Source: Oscillospiraceae bacterium (GTDB taxonomy: Bacteria > Bacillota > Clostridia > Oscillospirales > UBA929). Taken from it: a DNA stretch of 64,000 nucleotides. Shown here piece after piece: positions 55,001 through 62,966 of this stretch. Below the pieces are notes generated by a model, which was not told where the DNA came from, ran no database searches, and worked only from the letters and a program-made list of their open reading frames with translations. Positions within the stretch are counted from its first letter, which is position 1; each line of letters begins with the position of its first letter. The stretch covers positions 1 through 64,000 of the forward strand of contig WRAI01000006.1 in assembly GCA_009780275.1 (NCBI GenBank). Direction: 5' to 3'. The translations under genes were made by a program, and so were the position numbers.

Positions 55001-56769
55001 TGTTGGTTAGAAGATAACTGCGGTGTGTCGGGTGTATTTTCATCGGCAAGTCGCTCCCATTCAACATCAAGGGCATTATCAGCCGCCGTCCGCTCGTCAA
55101 CAGTTAAAAATTTGTCCTCATCCATGAGTTGTCCTATGCGGCGTTGCACTTTCGCCCACGGCAGGGTTACAGGCTCGGCGTTGTCTTTAACGATATGCAA
55201 GCCCTCTTTTGAATACGGACTTGGCGTTGTCGCTTGCCCTGCATCATACTCTGCAAGCAGAAATTTGGCAGTATCACGAGCGCGGGCGTGTTCGTACATA
55301 TACTCATAAACACGGATTTTACTAGATAAATCGCCGTTCCAGTCTATAATGGCTTGGTCTATGTCCTCTTGGGTTATGGTAGCAGCTTGCGGTGTCACGG
55401 TGGGATGTTCCACTTGGATAGAGCCACGAATGGTATCAATCTGCTCCTGCTCCGTTGGAAAGTCCATTAGCGAAAGTTGTTCAGACTGCTCAACGATGGT
55501 AATGCCCGCAAACGGCGAAACTAAGCCATTCTCGGAGGGGGGTTCTGTTTCGTGACCCCCCTGTTCAGTTTGCTCTAACTGTGTATCAATTCCTTGACTA
55601 TGACTGCCTCCGCTTGGGCTTTCAGCCCGTTCATGTGTGCTGTCCAGCCCTGCGGGTTGCTCGTTTTGCTCGGCGGCGGGTTCTGTGCGGATAGTTCCGC
55701 TATCAGCGAGTTCAACCGATTGTTCCCAATTACCTCGATTTCGAGGCAATGACGATACAGAGTCCCTTTCAAGCTGTGCCTCGTGTACAGAATCCCCCTG
55801 TGCTTGTTGAGGTATTCTTTCCTCATCATCCCGAATCGCCCCAGCGGTTGGCTCTGCTGGGGTATCGCTATGTTGGGTATTAGATAATCCCCGCAATGGG
55901 AGTATGTTACTTTGTCTACTACCGCTACGCTCATGTCGTTGCCCTCCCAATCCCACGGCTTTTTGCCGTTCGTATTTTTTTATGGTTATTTCAATATCAC
56001 GCAAAACTTCTTCGGACACATCGCTGACCGCTTTGCCGAGGGCGTATACGCTGTCGGGGGTGTTAAAATCAAAAACAGATTGAAAATCCTCGTTTTCGAT
56101 AAACTCCATCGGGTCAATGCCGCACCTTGACATAAGGGCGTAAGCGGTGCTAACCGTAAGAGCATCTTGGAACGTCACACCGATATTAAATTCGTCAAGC
56201 CCATCAAGGAAACTGCCCTCTACGGCATAGTTAATATCACGCCTATTATCTTGATAGTAGCGCGCCGCAAGGGTCTGTGCAATGCTTTGAAGATAATCAC
56301 CGAGCTGATTGCCACGCAGGGGTGTTCCGTTGTTTGCATCATATCCGGCGTAGCTTTCATCATCAATGTCAAACTTCTCAACGAGTGCATCAATCACGGA
56401 ATTTTCATGTTCCCGCTTGACCGCCCACACGAACGGACGGCGGGGTTTCCCATACCGTCCGTCATGTGTGTCCGCTACATCAAAAACATACTTTAATCTG
56501 CTTTCGCCGCTTGTATTATCAATGAGAGCAATACCCTTTGCGCCACGTTTTACAGAGCGGTTCATGGGCTTGTTCCACATTTCAATCGGCGCACAAGCTA
56601 CTGCATCGGGGCGTTGGGCGTGAATCATCAGTTGCTCGTCAAAGGGGTACTTGTAAAGCCGCCCTGCGGTATTAAGAAAACCCGTCCAATCGCCCATGCT
56701 TTGGGTAACTTGGCGGGTCTGCTGGTCGGCAAGGTCGGCGTACATTTGAAGTTTATTCGTCAACAGCAT
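49030..56769 (-). CDS. Very large LtrC-like protein with MutS-like, methylase and helicase domains
   Basis: About 2579 residues. An N-terminal LtrC-type region is followed by low-complexity Gln/Glu/Ser-rich segments, two MutS domain I-like repeats (near 768 and 876: HGGGYFYAIGED, YRLGDFYEVMG), an adenine methylase with NPPF near 1254, a Strawberry-notch-like SF2 helicase with GTGVGKGRT near 1593, FDEAHNMANS near 1700 and a C-terminal GFGRSHRSNQ part. Such proteins are in most Tn1549-like ICEs and may shield or process incoming DNA. ATG 56769 is next to GGAGGGGG; TTG 56763 has better spacing. Confidence 0.88.
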   Translation of the reverse strand: MLLTNKLQMYADLADQQTRQVTQSMGDWTGFLNTAGRLYKYPFDEQLMIHAQRPDAVACAPIEMWNKPMNRSVKRGAKGIALIDNTSGESRLKYVFDVADTHDGRYGKPRRPFVWAVKREHENSVIDALVEKFDIDDESYAGYDANNGTPLRGNQLGDYLQSIAQTLAARYYQDNRRDINYAVEGSFLDGLDEFNIGVTFQDALTVSTAYALMSRCGIDPMEFIENEDFQSVFDFNTPDSVYALGKAVSDVSEEVLRDIEITIKKYERQKAVGLGGQRHERSGSRQSNILPLRGLSNTQHSDTPAEPTAGAIRDDEERIPQQAQGDSVHEAQLERDSVSSLPRNRGNWEQSVELADSGTIRTEPAAEQNEQPAGLDSTHERAESPSGGSHSQGIDTQLEQTEQGGHETEPPSENGLVSPFAGITIVEQSEQLSLMDFPTEQEQIDTIRGSIQVEHPTVTPQAATITQEDIDQAIIDWNGDLSSKIRVYEYMYEHARARDTAKFLLAEYDAGQATTPSPYSKEGLHIVKDNAEPVTLPWAKVQRRIGQLMDEDKFLTVDERTAADNALDVEWERLADENTPDTPQLSSNQHTETIDDVEFVFTTVTPRAAEVSPQAQETEQPSEMQPETASVTSQGSPPPVFFVDWQAAQHDFDMNLYQDRDKIGYNKDGVEYAVGKMGDYTYITTTTGITPWGDITGATNIPRDVWEQMNAYRNGELSDDDVRVNYMSVLDAHKQALQAEIATPQGNELWREYQALSGEHQDKIALKHGGGYFYAIGEDAHVLSKQYELTLVMGDFGLAEYQPYISIPLHALDEYIERFTNDGRSVAVGYGIEGNIVHEGKPLLDVSDNSLEPQGSPMWQDYTAIANEHKDKILFYRLGDFYEVMGSDANAVSKFLNLALVGRDVGLDERVPLVGVPAHALDGYVDRLVSEGFGVAVRHGMDDVTVHEAVPQLSITEDEPQQDTAAEYSLSYRFLSDPDRIIVFNDIDPDEIDIVGRVHADGEVVITKENVPQSVIDELTAYGIENFDELRESAEASLQRMMDAAVAIGRAYDESLEITDPPQVNEITTVQAATSPTTEIAAFVQSKLENGERFTSAELFAAATQAYGDTMANNAFTSKDAYDAMELGVNQYVLSVDNLSHESMMNALELFPTQTRRTAEMEKFQQFSTPPSIAYLANWAANVTADDVVLEPSAGIGGIAVFAKKDGATVFVNELDKRRLEILKNLPFDGFFNEDAEQINNIHGDKLEPTVIVMNPPFSSSAERNIHDTKIGAKHIDEALKMLAPNGRLVAIVGQGMADDAPAFRSWWRDIKAQYNVKANIGVDGKNYNKYGTTFGIQVLVIDKNGATVEPVKTAFIENLTDLQNILGGIRNDRPSIEIDSGHERIIATPTRSETITEREPERKPDESVFAPSGRTDTAVGGTGREQTTTSELGAVSDGTPSTPPDPASVGDDGLAPIVHGERHRGNDGRNDVNPEFGRVDDAVSGQSLGSIEPRLTPPKPVKTELTDSIFENYEPQPLLLTNVQPHPANISESAAMSAIQPPPVTYKPTLSQDIISNGILSDVQLEAVTYAGQSHKQTLPNGNTRGFFLGDGTGVGKGRTVTGIILDNFNQGNKKAVWLSENRGLVPDAKRDVTALFGNSDLVTEFEGGKKADASLSNDEAILFATYSALSKGFDQSDSNFEKIVNWLGKDFDGVIVFDEAHNMANSTASKGNRGIKKASQRGMAGLAIQDALPNAKIIYSSATGATEVENLRYAERLGLWGEGTAFPNGDDFVHRIKAGGLAAMELIARDMKAMGVYLSRNISYEDVAYDKIVHELTPNQRQIYDELARSWQVVLQNLNAALKTTNQDKDGTAKGRAYGAFWSAEQRFFNQILTAMQVPSMIADIQKQLDNDNSVVIQLVSTNESAQEREFARLQEHELDLEDFDLTPKQMLMSYIENSFPTVQFEKYEDENCNERSRPVFDSEGNAVINREAVKQKDELLDKLGSIKVPASALDMIINHFGSDMVAENTGRKRRVVVTDGKAREENIASKKQADVSAFQDGDKRIIVFSRAGGTGKSYHADKSAKNQQHRVHYLLQAGWQADAAVQGFGRSHRSNQVSSPTFSLVTTDLKGQMRFISTIAKRLDQLGALTKGQRQTGSQGLFTAGDNLENAFAADVLAGYYKSLILNRVEGVEDGMAVIEKLGLKDKLVDEYGQIIVTANEMREVNKFLNRILSLECNEQNAVFDGYAERLHIATEKALQDGTLDRGLENFKADKVVLNEVTDIRADESTGATTKYFNLTTHNKIKPLEFENIKTDNSAFIGFYQSKNTGAVRAAFKTSSVTDEHGNITENCRLTGQDGNEYMPLGRLMGNWNKLTPETAEKLWDKAVSELPEFRTNNLHLIGGTVLPVWDKLPIENVRIYRVLTSDGDLLIGRVIPEDAIDATLEKLGATREKEKIETVDLLKNIKSGDTVYLDNDWRIVQRRVSNEQRIEVIGADFLHNDLLTKKGLFTERIGYQTRYFIPAEKDTIRILDDVLKIAPVSYVSKAGRTNDRVAAKSNSAKGRPSMLDDLERYAQKSRAEFGGGDAPTQKKETTL

Positions 56770-57004
56770 CCCCCTCCAAAAGCATTTCATCATCGGCTAT
56801 AAAAAAGCCGAGTTCCGCAAATTCCTCGTCCGTAAGGCCGTCCAACTTTTCAAGCGTTGAGCCGAATATCTCAATCATGTCCGGCTCATACACATCATGG
56901 AGGGCTGTCACGAGGTCATTCCGCAAGATTTCACGGTCTGCGGTATCGAAAATGCTCATAAGGTTAAGTTCCTCGGTGCTGAATTTATCAAGGGCGATTA
57001 TCAT
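56753..57004 (-). CDS. Transposon-transfer assisting family protein
   Basis: 83 residues, acidic and helical: FSTEELNLMSIFDTADREILRNDLVTAL, then EKLDGLTDEEFAELGF, the ordered pattern of this ICE family. Its part in transfer is not known in detail. I chose ATG 57004, with GGAGG 9 bases upstream; the frame opens earlier inside the previous gene. It overlaps the large gene by 17 bases. Confidence 0.75.
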   Translation of the reverse strand: MIIALDKFSTEELNLMSIFDTADREILRNDLVTALHDVYEPDMIEIFGSTLEKLDGLTDEEFAELGFFIADDEMLLEGDAVDE

Positions 57005-57008
57005 AGGA

Positions 57009-60000
57009 TTAAACCTCCATTTCTGTTTTCTTTTTGGACTTGTCGGGGGTATCAAGCCCCGGCTGTGCCTTGCCGTCATACTCGGTTTTGCTTTTCTTTT
57101 CCCCTGTGGCGAGAGCGTTCATCAATGAGGGCTTTTCTTTCTCTACCTTGCGGAATTTATCTACCAAGCCCTCTATCAATATCTTGTGTGATTGCAAGTG
57201 AACATCGGGCGTAGGTGTGTCAAACCCTTTCGCCCATTCCTTGCTGGCGGCGGTTAATCTGCCGTCATGGTCGGAGTAATTCACGTTGCTTGCCAAAACC
57301 CACGCCACACGGTCAGCACCGTATTTATCAATAACACCACGGATGGCGGTATCAAGGTCATAACGGTGTGTGTCGTAATTGCTTGCGATAACGGCATTAT
57401 CAATCGCATTACCGCACTCTACGTTTAGCTTGCGGCTGTCGTGAAATTCCTCGATTTCGCCCTTTTGCAAAGCCTCATCAGCCGAAAGCGAATATATGGG
57501 CTGGTCTTTGCGGGGAATATCGGGTATTTCAGCGGTGGGCGGGTCTGCGGGTGTCGGCGGTGGTTCGTTACCGCCTTGCTCCACGGCAGAGGCAGCTTGC
57601 TCCGGCTGTTTTTCTACCCCAAGAAATGCAGAGAGTTCAGCAAATCCAACCCTGTCAACAAAATGAGAAGTTATCTCGCCGCCTTGATTAAGAACGACAA
57701 CATCACTCACAGACAGGCTATGCCCCGAAAAATCCTTTGGCGGGTCATTGAATTTTTGAAAAATGCCCTCCAACGTGGTGTCGGGGGCAAGCGGCTCGGT
57801 GTGAACAATCACATAATTATTACGGTTGACTTCCAATCCCCGCTGTTCAAGAGAATCAAGCCCCTCAAAGCGAACATCCCTTGCTTTTTCTACACCGTCC
57901 ATAATCTGATAAATGGCGAATGTGTCCTCTTTGGCATTGATAAAGTCGGATTCGATTGCCGCCTCTTGTTGCTGATTGGTCTTGTTTTCGTTTTCCCTGT
58001 ATTCAAGGGATTTTTGCCAGTCCTCACGTTCGATGCCGTAGATACCCTCATGGGCTTTGAGTTCATTCAAATCGTAAGCCATTGCCTCCGTGCCGTCCTC
58101 GTAGAGCATAAAAATGGTATGGTCTTGTTCGTGCAGCTCGGCGGCTCGGATATATTTCAAGGGCAACATATCATCGGAGGTATAACCGTATTCATCCCTG
58201 TCACCTACGCTGATGCTGGGGTCGGGCATAAATTCTTTATCCCACGGCGGCGGGGGCGGGTCGTAATCTTTGCCAGCCATTTCAACGGCATAAATCTGTT
58301 TCCAGTCCGCAGTTGATAACCGCTTAATTTCGATTTTGACATCATCGGGCAAGGCATCATCAAGAAAGGTGATTTCACGGTCAAAATTGATTGTGGCGAG
58401 AAATTTCGGCTGTCCGTCCTTGTCCTCGGTTTCGTTCCAGTTCCAAACTTCTACGCCGTTTTCCATTGGCCCCGAACCGATGTGATAAAAGGCGGGTGAT
58501 TGCCTGTCAACTTCGGCTTGATGGGTCTGCTCGTTAATCAGCTTTACATCGTTGATTATTTGCACTACTTCGGGCGGTAGCTTGTCCTCGAAATAGGTCA
58601 CGTTCCGAGAAGAATCAACATGAGCCACTTTCGTTATACCGCCAACGGTTTCAATCGCCCCTGTGTTGTCTTTTTCAAGATTGTTGAGTATGGTCGTACC
58701 CTCGTTGTCGTACACAAACGCAAGGCTAAACGGCTTTTTGTCGGTATTAAAGTACACGGTGGGGTCGGAGTATTCCTCGTCACGGAGTATGGCGGTAACA
58801 GGCGCAAAACCTTGATTGTCAATGTTCACAAGCCAACTCGCCGCAAAATCATTTATCTGCCCCTGCAAGCCTGTGATTGTCCGCTCGTTGCCGTTGCCGT
58901 CAATGCTGTGTCCTACGCCGTCCTCGATACGCTGGTAGAGCGGCGGCATAGATTGTTGAAACTCTACGGCGGTGGCGGTTTTGGTTGCTTGGTCTACATC
59001 AAACACAATCATGGGGTCGTACATCAAATCGCCGTTCATGGTGTAGGTGTGCATGATTGAGAGTTTGTCGGTATCAATCCACTCTAACGACAACGGCATA
59101 AACCCAGCCCCAGCCTCGCTACGCTGATACGAAAATTCGCCGCTCGTAATCTGCGGGAATAATGCCGCCAGCTTTTCATAGTTGCGTTGTTCAAGCGTGG
59201 CGGGAGCAATCGGCGCAACCTCGGCTTGTTTGGTCGGTTCGGGCTTTATCGTCATGTTGTTCACCATTTGCACTACTTCATTGACGGTAAATTCCACTCC
59301 GGCGATTGTTTCCGTGGTGCTTTCGGTGGTAAATTGCGGCTCGGTGGGAGTTTTAACCGCTTGGGTCGGCGGCGGGGTTTCGGCAGCCTGTTCAGCAGGA
59401 GCGGTCATATCAATGCCACGTTCTTTACAGATAGCCTTAAAGCGGTCATCAATGGCGTTGATTAGAGTGTTCGCCTCTTTGCGAATGGTGTCTTGTGATG
59501 CCTTAAACTCGTTCATGTCATGCGTACCCCAAGTAGCAAGGTAGCCGAATGAGTTTGCCCCGGTTTCAATTCCGTATTTTTGGCACACGACATATGAAAC
59601 GCTCTCTGCCTCAATTTCCTTAACGTCCTTTGAGGCGGGCTTTTCGTTCTCGGCGGCGTTTTCACGGTCATGCAGTCGGGCATGGGTGATTTCGTGGATT
59701 ATGGCAGACACGGTTTGGATTTCGCTCATGCCCTCACGGATGCCGATTTTTTCACCGTAGCGGCAGTAGCCGTCTTGGTTCTCGTTCATCGGTTCAAACA
59801 CAATCGGCAGGGGCGATATTTCCCGCAGGGTGTCTATAAATGCCTCGTAATGCTCCACGTTCCCGGTCAAGTCCTCGACAAGCTGGGGCAAAGGTTCACC
59901 CGCCGTTTGGCTCACATCAAAGACAGGCACTAATTTGAACGCCACACTACGCTTGGTGAGTTCGGTCAATTCCTCCATGACAGGCTTGCCGTTATCGTCC

Positions 60001-60362
60001 AAAACTGCTTTGCCTGTTTGCGGGTCAATTTTTTCAAATAGCTGTGTCTTGGGCTTGATTTCAATGGGTGCAAAAATCCGCAGAGCAGTTTCTCCCCGCT
60101 TTGGAGAGCGGTTAAATTTTTCTTTCCACAGCTTAAAACTGGCTACCCTTGTGGCTTTTGGCATTTGTGAATGAATAAGCATGATGTTACGGCTTGAATA
60201 ATTGTGGAAATGTGACATAGATTTCAAATATTCCTTGTACTTGTCGCTTGAAAACAAGTCTTGTACGCCCGCCTCCAACTTGTCGGTGAGTTCTTTGGTG
60301 CGGACTTCGTTTTCTTCTTGCCAAGCCTGTCTATCGAATTTTGGTTTTGCTGTATCAGCCAT
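57009..60362 (-). CDS. ArdC-like antirestriction protein, multidomain
   Basis: 1117 residues. The N-terminal 130 residues are an ArdC ssDNA-binding domain (HNYSSRNIMLIHSQMP, FKLWKEKFNR); an IrrE-type peptidase motif, HEITHARLH, follows near residue 222. Then come several repeats of a domain with FDREITFLDDALP, YodL-like and DUF3849-like (CGNAIDNAVIASNYD, GADRVAWVLASNV) parts. ArdC-like proteins guard incoming ssDNA against host restriction. ATG 60362 follows AAAGGAGG. Confidence 0.88.
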   Translation of the reverse strand: MADTAKPKFDRQAWQEENEVRTKELTDKLEAGVQDLFSSDKYKEYLKSMSHFHNYSSRNIMLIHSQMPKATRVASFKLWKEKFNRSPKRGETALRIFAPIEIKPKTQLFEKIDPQTGKAVLDDNGKPVMEELTELTKRSVAFKLVPVFDVSQTAGEPLPQLVEDLTGNVEHYEAFIDTLREISPLPIVFEPMNENQDGYCRYGEKIGIREGMSEIQTVSAIIHEITHARLHDRENAAENEKPASKDVKEIEAESVSYVVCQKYGIETGANSFGYLATWGTHDMNEFKASQDTIRKEANTLINAIDDRFKAICKERGIDMTAPAEQAAETPPPTQAVKTPTEPQFTTESTTETIAGVEFTVNEVVQMVNNMTIKPEPTKQAEVAPIAPATLEQRNYEKLAALFPQITSGEFSYQRSEAGAGFMPLSLEWIDTDKLSIMHTYTMNGDLMYDPMIVFDVDQATKTATAVEFQQSMPPLYQRIEDGVGHSIDGNGNERTITGLQGQINDFAASWLVNIDNQGFAPVTAILRDEEYSDPTVYFNTDKKPFSLAFVYDNEGTTILNNLEKDNTGAIETVGGITKVAHVDSSRNVTYFEDKLPPEVVQIINDVKLINEQTHQAEVDRQSPAFYHIGSGPMENGVEVWNWNETEDKDGQPKFLATINFDREITFLDDALPDDVKIEIKRLSTADWKQIYAVEMAGKDYDPPPPPWDKEFMPDPSISVGDRDEYGYTSDDMLPLKYIRAAELHEQDHTIFMLYEDGTEAMAYDLNELKAHEGIYGIEREDWQKSLEYRENENKTNQQQEAAIESDFINAKEDTFAIYQIMDGVEKARDVRFEGLDSLEQRGLEVNRNNYVIVHTEPLAPDTTLEGIFQKFNDPPKDFSGHSLSVSDVVVLNQGGEITSHFVDRVGFAELSAFLGVEKQPEQAASAVEQGGNEPPPTPADPPTAEIPDIPRKDQPIYSLSADEALQKGEIEEFHDSRKLNVECGNAIDNAVIASNYDTHRYDLDTAIRGVIDKYGADRVAWVLASNVNYSDHDGRLTAASKEWAKGFDTPTPDVHLQSHKILIEGLVDKFRKVEKEKPSLMNALATGEKKSKTEYDGKAQPGLDTPDKSKKKTEMEV

Positions 60363-60576
60363 CGTTTACCTCCTTTGCGAGTTTTTCTTTGAGCATGAGC
60401 AGGGTCGGTTTGTGCTTGTTATCGTACGTTTCGGCGTTTGCCACCGCCGCACGGAAAGCCTTGTCTTTCTTCAAATCATCAAGAAATTCCATGATGTGGG
60501 GGCAGATGCCAAACTTGCCTTGTTTACAGTAAAGGCAATAATCACAGTCCATGTCGGCGTATTTGTACTTGTACAT
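60355..60576 (-). CDS. Small cysteine-rich ICE protein
   Basis: 73 residues, with CDYCLYCKQGKFGIC near the start, enough for one metal site, and a helical tail. AGGAGGG precedes ATG 60576. It overlaps the ArdC gene by 8 bases. No function known. Confidence 0.7.
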   Translation of the reverse strand: MYKYKYADMDCDYCLYCKQGKFGICPHIMEFLDDLKKDKAFRAAVANAETYDNKHKPTLLMLKEKLAKEVNDG

Positions 60577-60603
60577 AGAATCGCTCCCTCCTTGTGAAAT
60601 TGA

Positions 60604-60636
60604 AAAAGCCGCCTACGCGCGCAGTAGACGGCTTTT
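60604..60636 (-). terminator. Hairpin between DUF4316 and cysteine-rich genes
   Basis: AAAAGCCGCCTAC pairs with GTAGACGGCTTTT (one mismatch) round 7 bases; a T-run follows on the minus strand. It may attenuate reading from topB. Confidence 0.65.
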
Positions 60637-60652
60637 CGGTGCAGATTAGTGG

Positions 60653-60877
60653 TTAAATATCGTCAAGGGATTGGTTGCGGTCATCTTTGTGTCGTTCCCG
60701 CCGAGCATCGGCAATATTACCCTTGTGCCGTTCTCGTTTTTGTTGCTCCAATGCCTCCAAATGCTCTAAAACAGAGGGGCGAGAGGCGTTATTGATAATG
60801 CCGTCACCGACCAAGTTATAGTTGTCCTCGGCGGCGATTTCAGCCGCACTAAGGTAGTTCGGTTTCTTCTTAGCCAT
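60653..60877 (-). CDS. DUF4316-like small protein
   Basis: 74 residues: YLSAAEIAAEDNYNLVGDGIINNASRPSVLEHLEALE, then a charged basic tail. It matches short DUF4316 proteins that accompany topB on ICEs. It overlaps topB by 8 bases. Confidence 0.7.
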   Translation of the reverse strand: MAKKKPNYLSAAEIAAEDNYNLVGDGIINNASRPSVLEHLEALEQQKRERHKGNIADARRERHKDDRNQSLDDI

Positions 60878-62966
60878 TCATCGCCCCCTTTGATTCAAAC
60901 TCCATTTTGAAAGACGGATAACCCTCGCCGCTATCGTCCAAGATGATTGTGGCGTTGTAGGGCTTGCCCGATTTTTCGGAGTGCAGCCCTTTCAAAAAAA
61001 CACGCCCTTTTGTGATAAGGGCGGTGGCAATTTTGGCTGTGAGCGTTACCCGCTTTGTCGTGAAGTATTTGCTTTCCTTGAAAATAGCGAATTTGCAACC
61101 CTTATTATTGCAGAAGAAACCCTTTGGGGATTCAGCGACACCGCCGCCGCATCGAGGACACTCGGCGATAACCGCACCGCCGCCAGTAGACGGTTTGTTT
61201 GACGGGAACAGGGCTTTAAGCTCGTCCGGCACGGCGTTGTGTGTTTTCACCGTGTCGGCAACGGATTGATTGATAGCCGACATGAATGTGTCAGCGGTCA
61301 ACTCGCCCTGCTCAATGCGTTTAAGGTCATGTTCCCATTCGGCAGTCAGCTTGGGGGATTTCACGGCATCGGGCAGTACCTTGATGAGATTCACGCCCTT
61401 GTCGGTAGGAAGTAGTAGCTTATCCTTGCGTTTCAATAACTCCGATTTCACAAGGTTTTCAATGATTGCCGCTCGTGTTGCGGGAGTTCCAAGCCCCTTG
61501 CGTTCGGCATCATCGGGCATATCTTCCGCTCCCGCCGTTTCCATTGCGGACAAGAGCAAATCCTCCGTGTAATGCTTGGGGGGGTTGGTGAAACCCTCAC
61601 GGACGGAGGTATTCACCGTAAACTGCTCCCCCTCGGTCATTTCGGGCAAGGGTTTGTCCTCGTCCTTTTTGGTTTTACCGATACTGACGAAAAACGCTTG
61701 TTCCACGGCTTTCCAGCCGTTTTGCATGATGGTCTTGCCCTTTGTCGTAAAGACTTCGCCGCCACATTCCAGCGTTATTACCGTTTCGGCGTAAAGGTGC
61801 TTATCCGTTACGGCAGATACAAGGCGGGTGCAAATCATCAAAAGGATATTCCGCTCGGCGGTAGGCAGGGCAGAAATGTCAGCTTTTGGCATGGTTGGTG
61901 TGGGTATGATTGCGTGGTGGTCGGTGACTTTGGCGTTGTTCACCACTTGGGGAACATTCACGCCCTCGGCACTAACCGTAAACGGCAGCCCAGCCGCTAC
62001 GCTCTGCACAAGAGCAGGGATGCCGCCCGCCATATCCTCGGTGATATATCTGCTATCTGTTCTTGGATAGGTGACGATTTTCTGCTCGTAGAGGTTCTGC
62101 ACGGCGTTCAAAGTCTGTGCGGCGGTGTAACCGAAAAGCCTGTTAGCCTCTCGTTGTAGGGTTGTGAGGTCGTGCAGCTTGGGGGCAGATTCGGACTTGT
62201 CCTTTCGCTCCACGGACTTCACAACGGCGGCATTGCCGTTGCAAGCGGCGGCGATAGCCTCTGCGGTTGCCTTATCCGTCAGCTTTTCCCGCTCGGCTTT
62301 GATAGCGGCGGTTGCCTCTACTACATAAAATGGCTCTTTGATAAAGTTCGAGATTTTATCCTCCCTTTCCACAATCATGGCAAGGGTCGGGGTCTGAACA
62401 CGCCCGACACGGAGTTGTGCGTTATACAGGACAGAGAATAGGCGGGAGTAGTTCATGCCGACAAGCCAATCGGCTTGCTGGCGGCACTTGGCAGAGTGAA
62501 ACAGCCCATCGTAATCCCCGCCGTCTTTAAGGTTGCGAAAGCCGTCAGCGATTGCGGATTCTTCCATACTACTAATCCAAAGTCGCTTGATAGGCTTTTT
62601 GCATTTTGCGTGTTCGTAGACAAGGCGAAAAATTAACTCGCCCTCTCGTCCAGCATCACAAGCGTTTGTGATTGTGCCAATATCCTTGCGTTTCATTAAA
62701 TCTACAAGGATTTTCAACTGCTTTTTCGTACTGGCGGCGGGGGTGTATTTCCACTCTTGCGGAGCAATCGGCAAATCCTCATACCGCCACTTGGAATGTC
62801 GCTCATCATAGGCTTGCGGCTCGGCAAGCCCCAGCAGATGCCCGACACACCATGAAATTACATAACCATTGCCCTCATAACTACCGTCACGGCGGGTCTT
62901 TGCGCCCAGCACATCAGCCAAAGCCTTAGAAACAGAAGGCTTTTCGGCGATAACGAGGTTTAGCAT
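60870..62966 (-). CDS. topB: DNA topoisomerase III
   Basis: 698 residues, type IA. TOPRIM: VIAEKPSVSKALADVLG and TNACDAGREGELIF (DxD-type acid cluster). The catalytic Tyr is in TYPRTDSRYI near residue 300. VGRVQTPTLAMIVERE is intact, and a zinc ribbon, CPRCGG...CNNKGC, lies near the end. It decatenates single-strand joins during ICE transfer or replication. It overlaps its upstream neighbour by about 40 bases. Confidence 0.96.
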   Translation of the reverse strand: MLNLVIAEKPSVSKALADVLGAKTRRDGSYEGNGYVISWCVGHLLGLAEPQAYDERHSKWRYEDLPIAPQEWKYTPAASTKKQLKILVDLMKRKDIGTITNACDAGREGELIFRLVYEHAKCKKPIKRLWISSMEESAIADGFRNLKDGGDYDGLFHSAKCRQQADWLVGMNYSRLFSVLYNAQLRVGRVQTPTLAMIVEREDKISNFIKEPFYVVEATAAIKAEREKLTDKATAEAIAAACNGNAAVVKSVERKDKSESAPKLHDLTTLQREANRLFGYTAAQTLNAVQNLYEQKIVTYPRTDSRYITEDMAGGIPALVQSVAAGLPFTVSAEGVNVPQVVNNAKVTDHHAIIPTPTMPKADISALPTAERNILLMICTRLVSAVTDKHLYAETVITLECGGEVFTTKGKTIMQNGWKAVEQAFFVSIGKTKKDEDKPLPEMTEGEQFTVNTSVREGFTNPPKHYTEDLLLSAMETAGAEDMPDDAERKGLGTPATRAAIIENLVKSELLKRKDKLLLPTDKGVNLIKVLPDAVKSPKLTAEWEHDLKRIEQGELTADTFMSAINQSVADTVKTHNAVPDELKALFPSNKPSTGGGAVIAECPRCGGGVAESPKGFFCNNKGCKFAIFKESKYFTTKRVTLTAKIATALITKGRVFLKGLHSEKSGKPYNATIILDDSGEGYPSFKMEFESKGAMNG

